Assembly (NCBI GenBank): GCA_936943315.1
Contig: CAKZJM010000135.1
Span: 1-5,460, forward strand
DNA: 5,460 nucleotides
Origin: an uncultured Methylophilus sp.
GTDB lineage: Bacteria; Pseudomonadota; Gammaproteobacteria; Burkholderiales; Methylophilaceae
Direction: 5' to 3'
Under the pieces are notes generated by a model. That model was given only the letters and a program-made list of their open reading frames with translations. It was not told the DNA's origin and did not search any database. Positions 5,222-5,460 of this stretch are shown here, in pieces (the first letter of the stretch is position 1; each line of letters starts with the position of its first letter). Made by a program: the position numbers and the translations under genes.

Positions 5222-5460
5222 ATGTATAAAAAAGCCCTGACTTCGCTCACCATCCTGTTTTTCATGATGGGGTTTATCACCTGTTTAAATGACATTCTGG
5301 TGCCTTACCTCAAAGCGATTTTTGCGCTGACGTATAGCCAGGCTGCGCTCATTCAATTCTGTTTTTTTGCCGCCTATGGTCTGACCTCCATCCCCTTTAG
5401 CAAGTTGATTGAAAAAATGGGCTATCAAAAAGGCATGGTCATTGGCTTTGCCTTGGCTGC
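5222..5460 (+). CDS. MFS sugar transporter, GluP/FucP type (5' part only, cut by window end)
   Basis: Translation from ATG 5222 stays open to the window edge, giving 79 complete codons. The sequence opens with a short basic start, then a membrane segment (about residues 8-28) running into NDILVPYLK (23-31), a second membrane segment (about 41-61), the cytoplasmic loop SKLIEKMGYQKGM (60-72) and the beginning of a third. The NDIL-x-P-x-LK motif, the QFCFFAAYGL stretch (45-54) and the loop are typical of the fucose/glucose-galactose proton symporter (FHS) branch of the major facilitator superfamily, an inner-membrane sugar importer. GAGAG (5213-5217) four bases upstream is a modest ribosome-binding site. 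The full protein would be about 400 residues, so over three quarters is missing. The exact sugar cannot be told. The palindrome and direct repeat upstream suggest regulation. Confidence 0.88.
   Translation, partial: MYKKALTSLTILFFMMGFITCLNDILVPYLKAIFALTYSQAALIQFCFFAAYGLTSIPFSKLIEKMGYQKGMVIGFALA

Overview
The window reads as ordinary chromosomal DNA from a Gram-negative betaproteobacterium. The strongest evidence is an earP-efp pair whose EF-P carries arginine at position 32, the arginine-rhamnosylation branch of the EF-P family found in Betaproteobacteria and some Gammaproteobacteria. Moderate GC content and the general look of the proteins would suit a methylotroph such as Methylophilaceae, but that placement is an impression and not demonstrated. 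There is no IS element, CRISPR array, tRNA or rRNA in the window.

Left part (about 1-2350): a small DEDDh 3'-5' exonuclease gene is followed by earP (EF-P arginine rhamnosyltransferase) and efp (elongation factor P), all on the + strand. EarP attaches rhamnose to Arg32 of EF-P, and the modified EF-P rescues ribosomes stalled on proline stretches, so enzyme and substrate are adjacent. A good sigma70-type promoter sits at the end of earP, with its -10 hexamer overlapping the earP stop codon, so efp can be transcribed on its own. efp ends at a textbook intrinsic terminator.

Middle (about 2350-4015): two closely spaced + strand genes encode exported proteins. The first is a small four-cysteine protein with a signal peptide. 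The second is a trypsin-fold (S1) serine protease with an intact His-Asp-Ser triad, an unusual specificity-pocket sequence and a long insert. Its predicted signal-peptidase site would expose an Ile-Ile-His-Gly N-terminus directly, as if no zymogen step were needed.

Right part (about 4015-5460): a convergent - strand gene encodes an 88-residue protein with a Lys/Ala-rich histone-like tail and a DUF2934 domain, driven by a strong-looking promoter. A divergent intergenic region separates it from a + strand gene for a 217-residue exported protein of unknown function. The window ends inside the 5' part of a GluP/FucP-type MFS sugar transporter gene. The spacer before that gene holds a 12-bp perfect palindrome and a near-perfect 13-bp direct repeat with a 21-bp period.

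I see no clear new multi-gene system. The most interesting elements are the small secreted protein/S1 protease pair, the apparently propeptide-less protease, and the organised spacer before the sugar transporter.
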